From Mycobacterium sp. IS-1264 (GTDB taxonomy: Bacteria > Actinomycetota > Actinomycetes > Mycobacteriales > Mycobacteriaceae): a stretch of 64,000 nucleotides of DNA. The notes beneath the pieces were generated by a model. It saw only the letters and a program-made list of their open reading frames with translations, was not told the DNA's origin and ran no database searches. Made by a program: the position numbers and the translations under genes. Below, in pieces: positions 6,909 through 14,398 of this stretch. The first letter of the stretch is position 1. Each line of letters starts with the position of its first letter. Where the stretch lies: assembly GCF_001954195.1 (NCBI RefSeq), contig NZ_MBES01000069.1:1-64000 (forward strand), given 5' to 3'.

Positions 6909-8168
6909 GTGATCGACCTGAAGCTGCTTCGCGAAGACCCCGACGCCGTACGCCGTTCCCAACTCAGCCGTGGCGAAGACCCGGCGCTGGTGGATGCCCT
7001 GCTGACGGCCGACGCGAATCGCCGGGCCGCGATTTCGAAGGGCGACGCCCTGCGCGCCGACCAGAAGGCCGTCAGCAAGGAGGTGGGCAGGGCGTCGGCC
7101 GAGGAGCGGCCGGCCAAGCTCGCGCGCGCGAAAGAACTCGCCGAACAGGTGAAGGCCGCCGAAACCGCCCAGAGCGAAGCCGAGGCGGAGTTCACGGCGG
7201 CACACATGGCGATCTCCAACGTCATCATCGATGGCGTCCCGGCGGGCGGGGAGGACGACTTCGCGACCCTCGACGTCGTCGGCGAACCCCGGGCGATCGA
7301 AAACCCCAGGGACCACCTGGAACTCGGTGAGGCACTGGGCCTCATCGACATGCAACGCGGCGCCAAGGTGTCCGGCTCGCGGTTCTACTTCCTGACCGGT
7401 CGGGGGGCGCTGTTACAGCTGGGCGTGCTGCAGCTGGCGCTGCGGCTGGCCGTCGACAACGGGTTCATCCCGATGATCCCTCCGGTGCTGGTGCGCCCAG
7501 AAGTGATGGCAGGCACCGGATTTCTGGGCGCCCATGCCGAGGAGGTGTATCGGGTGGAGGCCGACGACCTCTACCTGGTCGGCACCTCCGAGGTGCCGCT
7601 GGCCGGCTACCACGCCGACGAGATCCTGGATCTGTCCGGCGGGCCGCTGCGCTACGCGGGCTGGTCGTCGTGCTTCCGCCGCGAGGCCGGCAGCTACGGC
7701 AAGGACACCCGCGGCATCATCCGGGTGCATCAGTTCGACAAGGTGGAGGGCTTCGTCTACTGCGCACCCGCCGACGCCGAGGCGGAGCATGAACGGCTGC
7801 TGGGCTGGCAGCGCGAGCTGCTGGCGCTCATCGACGTGCCGTATCGGGTAATCGATGTCGCCGCGGGCGATCTCGGCTCGTCGGCCGCGCGCAAATTCGA
7901 CTGCGAGGCGTGGGTTCCCACGCAGGGGACCTACCGCGAGCTGACGTCGACGTCGAACTGCACCACGTTTCAGGCGCGCCGGCTGGCCACCCGCTACCGC
8001 GACGACAACGGCAAGCCGCAGATCGCGGCGACCCTCAACGGCACGCTGGGCACCACCCGGTGGCTGGTCGCGATCCTGGAGAACCACCAGCAGCCCGACG
8101 GCAGCGTCCGCGTCCCCGACGCGCTGGTTCCCTTCGTCGGCACCGAGGTGTTGGAGCCCGTCGGCTAG
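6909..8168 (+). CDS. serS: seryl-tRNA synthetase SerS
   Basis: 419-aa class II aminoacyl-tRNA synthetase charging tRNA-Ser. The N-terminal coiled-coil tRNA-binding arm (about 30-100) is followed by the catalytic core with motif 1 around IPPVLVRPEVM, motif 2 SSCFRREAGSYGKDTRGIIRVHQFDKVE, and motif 3 GTLGTTRWLVAILENHQ. TSEVPLAGYH and TSTSNCTTFQARR are typical serine-pocket elements. I selected the GTG at 6909 (MIDLKLLRE) from family similarity; an upstream in-frame ATG at 6828 would add 27 unconserved residues. Single complete copy, no anomalies. Confidence 0.97.
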   Translation: MIDLKLLREDPDAVRRSQLSRGEDPALVDALLTADANRRAAISKGDALRADQKAVSKEVGRASAEERPAKLARAKELAEQVKAAETAQSEAEAEFTAAHMAISNVIIDGVPAGGEDDFATLDVVGEPRAIENPRDHLELGEALGLIDMQRGAKVSGSRFYFLTGRGALLQLGVLQLALRLAVDNGFIPMIPPVLVRPEVMAGTGFLGAHAEEVYRVEADDLYLVGTSEVPLAGYHADEILDLSGGPLRYAGWSSCFRREAGSYGKDTRGIIRVHQFDKVEGFVYCAPADAEAEHERLLGWQRELLALIDVPYRVIDVAAGDLGSSAARKFDCEAWVPTQGTYRELTSTSNCTTFQARRLATRYRDDNGKPQIAATLNGTLGTTRWLVAILENHQQPDGSVRVPDALVPFVGTEVLEPVG

Positions 8169-8188
8169 TGGCGGGTCGCCACCACTGA

Positions 8189-8929
8189 TCAAGCGCGGCG
8201 CGCGCCCGGGGTGTGTCCGAAGGCGCGCCGGTAGGTGTCGATGAAGGCGCTCGGTGTGGCCCAGCCGCATCGCAGGGCCACCGAGGTCACGTCGTGGCGG
8301 TCGGCGAGCAGCATCAGCGCGTGTTGCAGGCGTAGTTGCGTGCGCCACTGCGGGAACGTCATGCCCAGCTCGTCCCTGAACAGGCGGCTCAGCGTGCGCT
8401 GACTGACGCCGATCCGACGGCCGATTTGCTGCAACGTCAGCGGCTCGGTCAGGTTGGCGGTGATCAGCGCGCACGCTTGGCGCAGGCGGCCGTCGACCGT
8501 TGTCGGAATCCACAGTGGCTCATAGATGTTCGAGTCCTGCACTTGATCGTGCAGCACAGCCAACATCCGGTGGTGCGCATCGGTGTCGGTGCCGTCGGTC
8601 TGCGAACACGCGATGATGAGTTCTCGCATCAACGGGTTGACGGCGAGCACGGTCGGTGTTGCCGGACCGCCGCGGTAGCGCTGCGGGTCGAGGGCGACGC
8701 CGTGGAATTGCGTCTGGCCATGAAACTTGTGCTCGTGCCAGCAGCCCGCCGGTATCCAGATGGCGCGATTCACCGGCGTGATCCACGTTCCCGCGGGGGT
8801 GGTTACCGAGACCGCACCGGAGGACGGGTAGACGATCTGGTGCAGGGGATGACGGTGGCGCTCGATTCGCGCGCCGGGCGCGAGCGACTGCGACGACGTG
8901 GCCCTCCCGTGATGGCGGTTTTCCGACAT
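8189..8929 (-). CDS. AraC-family transcriptional regulator with cupin sensor domain
   Basis: 246-aa regulator. The N-terminal cupin-like sensor (about 20-110: HRHPLHQIVYPSSGAVSVTTP, WIPAGCWHEHKFHG) is followed by a C-terminal AraC double helix-turn-helix (about 145-240: LTLQQIGRRIGVSQRTLSRLFRDELGMTF and VTSVALRCGWATPSAFIDTYRRAFGHTPG). It corresponds in position to Rv3833. It is transcribed divergently from the methyltransferase gene with 55 bp between, so control of that gene is the simplest hypothesis. The effector is unknown. Confidence 0.88.
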   Translation of the reverse strand: MSENRHHGRATSSQSLAPGARIERHRHPLHQIVYPSSGAVSVTTPAGTWITPVNRAIWIPAGCWHEHKFHGQTQFHGVALDPQRYRGGPATPTVLAVNPLMRELIIACSQTDGTDTDAHHRMLAVLHDQVQDSNIYEPLWIPTTVDGRLRQACALITANLTEPLTLQQIGRRIGVSQRTLSRLFRDELGMTFPQWRTQLRLQHALMLLADRHDVTSVALRCGWATPSAFIDTYRRAFGHTPGARRA

Positions 8930-8984
8930 AACTCGACAGAATATCGGAAGCCCGCAACCCCGGCGTCCGCCTAGCGTTCTGTGT

Positions 8985-9560
8985 ATGGCAATGAATCTCC
9001 TTCACCGGCGCCGGTGTAGCTCGGCGGACTGGGCGAAGATGGTGGCCGACAAGTTGCTGCCCTGGTCGCTCGGCGACGTCGAATTAGGCTCGCGCACACT
9101 GGAAATCGGCCCAGGCTACGGCGCGACGACACGCGCCCTCCTGGACCGGACCGACTCGCTGACCGCCGTCGAAGTCGACGGTTCGATGGCCGATGACCTG
9201 AACCGCCGCTATGGCGAACGGGCACGCATCATCCACGGCGACGGCAGCAGCACCGGGCTGCCCGATGACCACTTCTCGTCGGTGGTGTGCTTCACGATGC
9301 TGCACCACGTGCCCAGCGCAAAGCTGCAAGATCAGCTGTTCGCCGAGGCGTTCCGGGTGCTGCAACCCGGGGGCATCTTCGCCGGCAGCGACGGCGTGCC
9401 GTCACTGACCTTCCGGCTGATCCACATCGCCGACACCTACAACCCGATCGCGCCGCCAGATCTCCGCCGGCGGCTTCGAGCGGCGGGATTCACCGACATC
9501 CGGGTCGACGCCAAGGGTGGCCGACAGAGATGGCGGGCGATCAAACCGCTCGCCGTGTAA
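8985..9560 (+). CDS. class I SAM-dependent methyltransferase
   Basis: 191-aa methyltransferase. Motif I LEIGPGYGATTRALL binds S-adenosylmethionine, VEVDGSMA supplies the acidic residue after strand 2, and GDGSSTGLPDDHFSSVVCFTMLHHV is the canonical post-II/III region of the Methyltransf_11 family. The substrate is unknown. Equivalent to Rv3832c in M. tuberculosis. It sits divergently from the AraC/cupin regulator and is probably controlled by it. The 3' end is 7 bp from the stop of the convergent DUF2834 gene. Confidence 0.88.
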   Translation: MAMNLLHRRRCSSADWAKMVADKLLPWSLGDVELGSRTLEIGPGYGATTRALLDRTDSLTAVEVDGSMADDLNRRYGERARIIHGDGSSTGLPDDHFSSVVCFTMLHHVPSAKLQDQLFAEAFRVLQPGGIFAGSDGVPSLTFRLIHIADTYNPIAPPDLRRRLRAAGFTDIRVDAKGGRQRWRAIKPLAV

Positions 9561-9567
9561 CGGGGGC

Positions 9568-10056
9568 CTAAGCGCTCACCGGCTCGCGCGCCTGCTCATG
9601 GCGGCGCTGGCGCTCGATGGTCGCGAAGTAGAAGGCGAACGCGAACGCGAAGCTGGTGAACAGGCTGGACACGAAGTACAGCCACGGGTGCCGCAGGCCC
9701 CGGCGATAGCCGTCGACAATGGTAAAAAGCGGCAGCAGAATGACATTCGCGATCGTGTAGTCCTGGCTGGCCGAGCTGGCGGCGGGGTTGGTGAACATCA
9801 ACTTCATGTATTCGACCCAACTGCCGTGTTCGCCCCACAGCGGATTGGTCGATCCCCCGTGCGAGTATTCCTCCACGTAGGTGATGTTGAAATACCAACC
9901 GAGCCCGACCGACGCGATGCCGACGACGTAGTACACGATTTCCATCGGCGAAAAGACCGGGCCGGTGGCGGGGCGGGCGAAAACCTTTGAGTTGGCCCTG
10001 ACGATCCAGACGATGACCGCCAGTCCAAGTACCGCGTGCGAGAGTAGCGAGACCAT
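9568..10056 (-). CDS. DUF2834 integral membrane protein (Rv3831-like)
   Basis: 162-aa membrane protein with about four hydrophobic segments (residues ~5-20, ~38-57, ~100-117, ~125-148). It carries the DUF2834 signature NPAASSASQDYTI followed by VDGYRRGLRHPWLYF and ends in a basic tail (ERQRRHEQ). I set the start at the ATG at 10056; a much longer in-frame extension to 10686 runs antisense through tetR and is spurious. Function unknown. Divergent from the TetR gene with a perfect palindromic operator between them, so likely under its control. Confidence 0.82.
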   Translation of the reverse strand: MVSLLSHAVLGLAVIVWIVRANSKVFARPATGPVFSPMEIVYYVVGIASVGLGWYFNITYVEEYSHGGSTNPLWGEHGSWVEYMKLMFTNPAASSASQDYTIANVILLPLFTIVDGYRRGLRHPWLYFVSSLFTSFAFAFAFYFATIERQRRHEQAREPVSA

Positions 10057-10086
10057 GGGCGAAGTCTCGCTCGTGTTCCGAAGTTT

Positions 10087-10100
10087 TGTCAATATTGACA
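10087..10100. promoter_or_regulatory. palindromic TetR-type operator between DUF2834 gene and tetR
   Basis: TGTCAATATTGACA is a perfect 14-bp palindrome, 31 bp before the DUF2834 gene and 26 bp before the tetR start. Its core GTCA-N4-TGAC recurs at 10746-10757 in front of the dehydrogenase gene. The location and the matched second copy make it a strong candidate operator for the adjacent TetR protein; binding itself is inference. Confidence 0.7.
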
Positions 10101-10125
10101 CAACGTGAAGGGGTACCTTACTGGC

Positions 10126-10752
10126 ATGGTCCGGCCCGCTCAGACGGCGCGCAGCGAGCGCACGCGCGAAGCGCTGCGCCAGGCCGCCGTGGTCAGATTC
10201 CTGGCCCAGGGGGTCGAGGAAACGTCGGCCGAACAGATCGCGGCGGATGCCGGGGTGTCGCTGCGGACGTTCTATCGCCACTTCCGCTCCAAGCACGATC
10301 TGCTGTTTGCCGACTTCACCGGGCTGCACTGGTTTCGCGCCGCGCTCAACGACAGGCCGGCCGGCGAACCGATCATCGATTCGGTGCAGGCCGCTATCTT
10401 CGCGTTCCCGTATGACGTTGAAGCGGTTACCAAAATCGCCGCGCTGCGGGGCGGCGAGCTGGACCCGGGCCGCATCGTCCGGCACATCCAGGAAGTCCAG
10501 GCCGATTTCGCCGACGCCATCCAGGCGCAGCTGCAGCGCCGTGGCCGGACGGGGCGCGGGACGACGGACGAGCGGCTGCGCATCGCGGTGACCGCGCGCT
10601 GCATCGCGGCCGCCGTCTTCGGTGCGATGGAGGTCTGGATGCTCGGCGACGACCGGTCCCTGGGGGAACTGGCGCGGGTCTCCCACGCGGCGCTGGAGTC
10701 GCTGCGCGCCGGCATCACCGACGCCTGGGCGCCCGACAAAGTTTCGTCATAA
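10126..10752 (+). CDS. TetR-family transcriptional regulator (Rv3830c-like)
   Basis: 208-aa TetR regulator. The N-terminal helix-turn-helix is clear (about 10-55: RSERTREALRQAA..., TSAEQIAADAGVSLRTFYRHFRSKHDLLFADF); the C-terminal ligand/dimer domain is divergent. The ATG at 10126 was preferred over a GTG at 10105, which would place codons within the likely promoter. It probably represses itself, the divergent DUF2834 gene and the downstream dehydrogenase through GTCA-N4-TGAC palindromes found at both ends of the gene. The second palindrome overlaps its own stop codon. Confidence 0.9.
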   Translation: MVRPAQTARSERTREALRQAAVVRFLAQGVEETSAEQIAADAGVSLRTFYRHFRSKHDLLFADFTGLHWFRAALNDRPAGEPIIDSVQAAIFAFPYDVEAVTKIAALRGGELDPGRIVRHIQEVQADFADAIQAQLQRRGRTGRGTTDERLRIAVTARCIAAAVFGAMEVWMLGDDRSLGELARVSHAALESLRAGITDAWAPDKVSS

Positions 10753-10757
10753 TTGAC
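10746..10757. promoter_or_regulatory. second TetR-type operator, upstream of the dehydrogenase
   Basis: GTCATAATTGAC has the same GTCA-N4-TGAC architecture as the palindrome at 10088-10099, and also an AT-only centre. It overlaps the tetR stop codon and lies 42 bp upstream of the dehydrogenase ATG, where repressor binding could block transcription. The assignment rests on sequence identity of the arms and on position. Confidence 0.6.
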
Positions 10758-10799
10758 AAAACATTGCGTCCGTGCCAGCCTGCGTGCGGAGGGACGGAC

Positions 10800-12356
10800 A
10801 TGACTGGATATGACGCGATAGTTATCGGCGCGGGGCACAACGGCCTGGCCGCGGCGGTGTTGCTGCAGAAGGCGGGCCTGCGGACCGTGTGCGTGGACCC
10901 CAAGCTGTACGCCGGTGGGATGGCCTCGACGGTGGAGCTGTTCGACGGGTATCAGTTCGAGATCGCGGGCTCGGTGCAATTCCCGACGGCTTCGGTGGTC
11001 GTCGAGGAACTCGGCCTGGACACCCTGCCGACCATCGACCTGGACGTGATGTCGGTGGCGGTGCGCGGAGTGGGCGACGACCCGCTGGTCCAGTACAGCG
11101 ACCCGGTCAAGCTGTTCACTCACCTCAACGAGGTGCACGGGGCCGACGCGGTCAACGGCATGGCGGGGCTGATGGCCTGGAGCCAGGCGCCGACGCGGGC
11201 ACTGGGCCGCTTCGACGCGGGTGCGCCGCCCAAGACCCTCGACGAGATGTATGCCTGCGCCACAAACGAATTCGAACGTTCGGCGATCGATGACATGCTG
11301 TTCGGTTCGGTTACCGACATCTTGGACCGCTATCTCCCCGATCGCGAGAAGCACGGCGCCCTGCGCGGCTCGATGACGGTGCTGGCCGTCAACACCCTCT
11401 ACCGGGGGCCGTCGACACCGGGCAGCGCGGCCGCGCTGGCCTTCGGGCTGGGCGTTCCCGACGGGAACACGATGCAGATGAAGAAGCTCCGCGGCGGCAT
11501 CGGTGCGCTCACCGCGCACCTGTGCACACTGCTCGAGAGCCACGGCGGCGAAGTCCGGCTGCGCACCAAGGTGACCGAGATCGTCGTCGCCGACGGCCGC
11601 GTGAGCGGGGTGCGAACCGAGGCCGGGGAGACGCTCACGGCTCCGATCGTCGTCTCCGGCATCGCGCCCGACGTCACGATCAACGAACTGATCGATCCGG
11701 CCGCGCTGCCGGCCGACATCCGGGAACGCTATGCGCGCATCGATCACCGCGGCAGCTATCTGCAGATGCACTTCGCGCTCGACGAAGCCCCGGCGTTCAG
11801 CGCGCCGTACGACGCCCTCAACGACCCGGCCATGCAGGCCTCGCTCGGTCTGTTCTGCACGCCGGAGGAAGTCCAGCGGCAGTGGGAGGACGCCCGGCGC
11901 GGGATCGTTCCGGCCGACCCGACGGTGGTGTTGCAGATCCCGTCGCAGAACGATCCGGACCTCGCGCCCGAGGGCAAGCACGCTGCATCGGCGTTCGCGA
12001 TGTGGTTCCCCATCGAGGGCGGCGCCGACTATGGCAAGGCAAAGGTCGAAATGGGTCAGCGGGTGATAGACAAGATCACCCGGCTCGCACCGAATTTCGA
12101 ACGCAGCATCATCCGGCACACCACGTTCACGCCCAGGCACATGGGCGTGATGTTCGGCGCCCCGGGCGGCGACTTCTGCCACGGGCTGCTGAATCCCAAT
12201 CAGATCGGCCCGAACCGGCCCGGCCCGAAAGGCTTTCTCGGTCAGCCGATTCCGATCGAGGGACTGTACCTGGGCAGCGCGGGTTGCCATGGGGGACCGG
12301 GAATCACGTTCATCCCCGGCTACAACGCCGCTCTCGCTGCGCTCGCCGACCGCTAG
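10800..12356 (+). CDS. FAD-dependent phytoene-desaturase-like oxidoreductase (Rv3829c-like)
   Basis: 518-aa flavoprotein of the NAD(P)/FAD amine-oxidase/CrtI-like group. The N-terminal dinucleotide fold VIGAGHNGLAAAVLLQKAG (GxGxxG) binds FAD. GGIGALTAHLCTLLESHGG and the C-terminal LYLGSAGCHGGPGITFIPGYNAA are typical of PDH-type desaturase relatives. The substrate is unknown; a lipid or isoprenoid is only a guess. ATG at 10800 with a GGAGGGAC ribosome-binding site. It is the likely main target of the adjacent TetR regulator. In M. tuberculosis transposase genes and the sulfolipid locus follow here; in this window they do not. Confidence 0.85.
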   Translation: MTGYDAIVIGAGHNGLAAAVLLQKAGLRTVCVDPKLYAGGMASTVELFDGYQFEIAGSVQFPTASVVVEELGLDTLPTIDLDVMSVAVRGVGDDPLVQYSDPVKLFTHLNEVHGADAVNGMAGLMAWSQAPTRALGRFDAGAPPKTLDEMYACATNEFERSAIDDMLFGSVTDILDRYLPDREKHGALRGSMTVLAVNTLYRGPSTPGSAAALAFGLGVPDGNTMQMKKLRGGIGALTAHLCTLLESHGGEVRLRTKVTEIVVADGRVSGVRTEAGETLTAPIVVSGIAPDVTINELIDPAALPADIRERYARIDHRGSYLQMHFALDEAPAFSAPYDALNDPAMQASLGLFCTPEEVQRQWEDARRGIVPADPTVVLQIPSQNDPDLAPEGKHAASAFAMWFPIEGGADYGKAKVEMGQRVIDKITRLAPNFERSIIRHTTFTPRHMGVMFGAPGGDFCHGLLNPNQIGPNRPGPKGFLGQPIPIEGLYLGSAGCHGGPGITFIPGYNAALAALADR

Positions 12357-12364
12357 ACGCTCGG

Positions 12365-12420
12365 CGAGCGTGTACTCAGTGCGAAAAAATCGTGGAAATC
12401 TCGCCGTGAGTGCACGCTCG
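12365..12420. repeat. palindromic element with CGAGYGTG...CACGYTCG ends
   Basis: CGAGCGTGTACTCA (12365-12378) and TGAGTGCACGCTCG (12407-12420) are inverted arms matching at 13 of 14 positions around a 28-base A-rich loop. The element lies between two convergent genes, so it may act as a bidirectional terminator. Similar outer ends (CGAGYGTG and CACGYTCG) occur in the tandem repeat within aftA at 60151-60210, which suggests an interspersed palindromic repeat family. Confidence 0.6.
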
Positions 12421-12428
12421 GCGCGGGA

Positions 12429-12761
12429 CTAATCGAAGTCGGCAAGCAACACGTCGAGCAGGGTGGTGAACTCGTCCGGGCGCGCCGGGGTGAACGCGGG
12501 GGCCGGCCAGGTCCCCGGGACGTCCAGGGTGATCAACGTCGACTTGAGTGGCCGATGCACGTCCAGCGGCAGCCAGCGACGAAAGTCCGAGCTGCCCCAG
12601 ATGCGGAAACGCTGCATGAACATACCCAGCGATTCGGCTTTGTATCCGCGGATCGTGTCCAACGCGATCACCTTGGAGGTGCCGGAGGGAAAGTGGTAGC
12701 GGCGCAACGTGATCGCCCTGCGGTCCAGCTGGACCAAGCCGTCGTCGTACGTTTCGCTCAT
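12429..12761 (-). CDS. conserved hypothetical protein (Rv3819-like)
   Basis: 110-aa protein beginning MSETYDDGLVQLD. No catalytic motif is evident. The sequence is rich in beta-strand patterns (VQLDRRAITLRRYHFP, TSKVIALDTIRGYKAE, FRIWGSSDFRRWLPLD), compatible with a small PH-like or barrel fold; that is only an impression. The start overlaps the stop of the upstream Rieske/MBL gene (ATGA), so the two are translationally coupled and probably work together. Position and length correspond to Rv3819. Confidence 0.75.
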   Translation of the reverse strand: MSETYDDGLVQLDRRAITLRRYHFPSGTSKVIALDTIRGYKAESLGMFMQRFRIWGSSDFRRWLPLDVHRPLKSTLITLDVPGTWPAPAFTPARPDEFTTLLDVLLADFD

Positions 12762-14308
12762 GCCCGGGAGCTCCGCAGCTGATGACCCCGCGAGGTCAGG
12801 CACCGGCCGTCGTCCAGTCGCCACTGCCATCCGTGCAGGTTGCAGGTCAGCGTGTTGCCTTCCACCACACCGAATTTCGATAGGTCGGCCTTCAGGTGCG
12901 GGCAGCGGCGCTGAATCTCCCAACCGTCCAGCGTGACCGAGGCGGAGTCGTCGTGGGTCTCGGCGAACCAGCCGTCGGCGTAGGCGATCCGTTCGTCGGT
13001 AAGGCACTTGAAGAACGTGTACAGGTATTCGTTGTAACCGCCGACCCGCCACGCGGTGAAACGGGTCGACAGGAAGATCGTGTTGACCCAGTCCGGCTCG
13101 CGGTCGCGCAGCACGGTGCGCACCAGCTCGGGCGCGATCGCGAAACCATAGCGGACCTTTTCGTCGGGAATCCGTTCGCGCACGGCTCGTTTCGGAAAGT
13201 CGAGGATCACGGTCTCCGGGCCTATCACCAGTTCGACGGGGTAGCCGATGCCGTCGCAGATTTCGTCGCTTTGCAGCATGATCGGCTCGAACAGCGCGCG
13301 CAACCCTTCCAGCAGTGGCTCGCCGGTGGCGGGGGCCCAGCTCGCCCGCTCGGCTGCCAGGACCGGCGCCATCCGGTCGGCGTAGTCGGCGATGTAGGCC
13401 GCCTTGCCGGTGGTGAAGATGGCCTCCACGTCGGCGGTGGGTAGCGGGTGGCGCAGCGAATTCAGTTCCGTGCCGGTGAAGTCCGCGGTCGATCCGGGAA
13501 TCATCAGCAGGCCGCCCTCGTGCCCGTGGCTGCGCAGCTGGTCGAGGAACACCATTTGATCGGGGAAGATGTTGGCCGGATCGCCGTGATCGTCGTTGAG
13601 GTGGCGCAGCTCGGGGTCCAGAAAGCACGGCGGCCCCGCCGACGGCACCACCCAGGTCGCCCCCACCTGGGCGATGTATTGGCGGGCGCGGTCCATTTGG
13701 CGCTGCCGTTTCTGGGTGCCGAACGACTCCTTGGCGCGGGCCGGCATGTCGTAGACCATCGGGTACCAGATCGCCCCCGAGTACTGCAGCAGGTGCACGT
13801 CGACGTGGCCGAACTCGGAGGTCAGCACATCCAAATCCACCGGCCGCGCATCGTTCATGTTGAAAACCGTTGTGGCGCCGTCGGAAACCACCAGCGCCGA
13901 ATCGCCGATCGGGCCGTCCGCGGGTGCGCGCAGGGCGATGACCATGACGTCGAGGTCACCCTTGGGGCCGCTGATCCGATGTTTGACCGAGTCGGTGGTC
14001 TCGAAGAACCGGTGAAAGCCCAACTCCTGCAGCGCATTCCGAAGGTCGGGCACCGGGTAGTCGGGCAACAGCACCATGGCGTCTTTGTTGACGTGTGCGC
14101 TGAGGTGTTTCGCGTCGAAGTGGTCCTTGTGCAGGTGTGACACGTAGAGGTAGTCGCAGTCGCCGAGCGTGTCCCAGTCCAGTGCGCTGTTGTCCGGGAA
14201 GGGGAACCAGGATGCGAAGTAGGCCGGATTCACCCAGGGGTCACACAGGATGCTGCCCGCATGGGTCTGGATCAGAAATCCGGCGTGACCTACGCTCGTG
14301 ACCTGCAC
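12758..14308 (-). CDS. MBL-fold hydrolase fused to a C-terminal Rieske [2Fe-2S] domain (Rv3818-like)
   Basis: 516-aa two-domain protein. The N-terminal metallo-beta-lactamase-like part (about 1-290) has HxHxDH at H58-L-H60-K-D62-H63 (SHLHKDHFDAKH) and follows UlaG-type topology. The C-terminal Rieske domain (about 410-516) carries C469-P-H471 and C489-N-L-H492, the two Cys/two His set for a [2Fe-2S] cluster. This architecture resembles the CMP-N-acetylneuraminate-hydroxylase-like group, but the substrate in mycobacteria is unknown. The length equals M. tuberculosis Rv3818. It is coupled to the small downstream gene, and divergent from the acyltransferase operon across a palindrome. Confidence 0.86.
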   Translation of the reverse strand: MQVTSVGHAGFLIQTHAGSILCDPWVNPAYFASWFPFPDNSALDWDTLGDCDYLYVSHLHKDHFDAKHLSAHVNKDAMVLLPDYPVPDLRNALQELGFHRFFETTDSVKHRISGPKGDLDVMVIALRAPADGPIGDSALVVSDGATTVFNMNDARPVDLDVLTSEFGHVDVHLLQYSGAIWYPMVYDMPARAKESFGTQKRQRQMDRARQYIAQVGATWVVPSAGPPCFLDPELRHLNDDHGDPANIFPDQMVFLDQLRSHGHEGGLLMIPGSTADFTGTELNSLRHPLPTADVEAIFTTGKAAYIADYADRMAPVLAAERASWAPATGEPLLEGLRALFEPIMLQSDEICDGIGYPVELVIGPETVILDFPKRAVRERIPDEKVRYGFAIAPELVRTVLRDREPDWVNTIFLSTRFTAWRVGGYNEYLYTFFKCLTDERIAYADGWFAETHDDSASVTLDGWEIQRRCPHLKADLSKFGVVEGNTLTCNLHGWQWRLDDGRCLTSRGHQLRSSRA

Positions 14309-14327
14309 AAATGCCTTTCTTAGGGTT

Positions 14328-14344
14328 CTTGGGATCGTCCCAAG
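14328..14344. promoter_or_regulatory. inverted repeat in divergent promoter region
   Basis: CTTGGGATCGTCCCAAG has perfect 7-bp arms around a 3-base centre. It sits 20 bp before the Rieske gene and 55 bp before the first acyltransferase gene, a natural place for an operator controlling both directions. No regulator gene adjoins it, so the binding protein is unknown. Confidence 0.45.
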
Positions 14345-14398
14345 TTTAGCGTGGGGCGGCTGCCGCAGCCCGGCGCACAGCAGGGAGCATTACGCTGA

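Noticed and set aside
8169..8188. Possible tRNA gene next to serS
   Set aside because: The gaps flanking serS are too short and show no cloverleaf; I saw no tRNA or rRNA anywhere in the window.
9568..10686. A 372-codon frame suggesting a longer DUF2834 protein
   Set aside because: Sequence upstream of 10056 is antisense to tetR; the membrane protein begins at ATG 10056.
10272..12290. Long antisense open frame (672 codons) opposite tetR and the dehydrogenase
   Set aside because: High GC creates long antisense frames; composition is His/Arg/Gln-rich and there is no recognisable domain or start signal.
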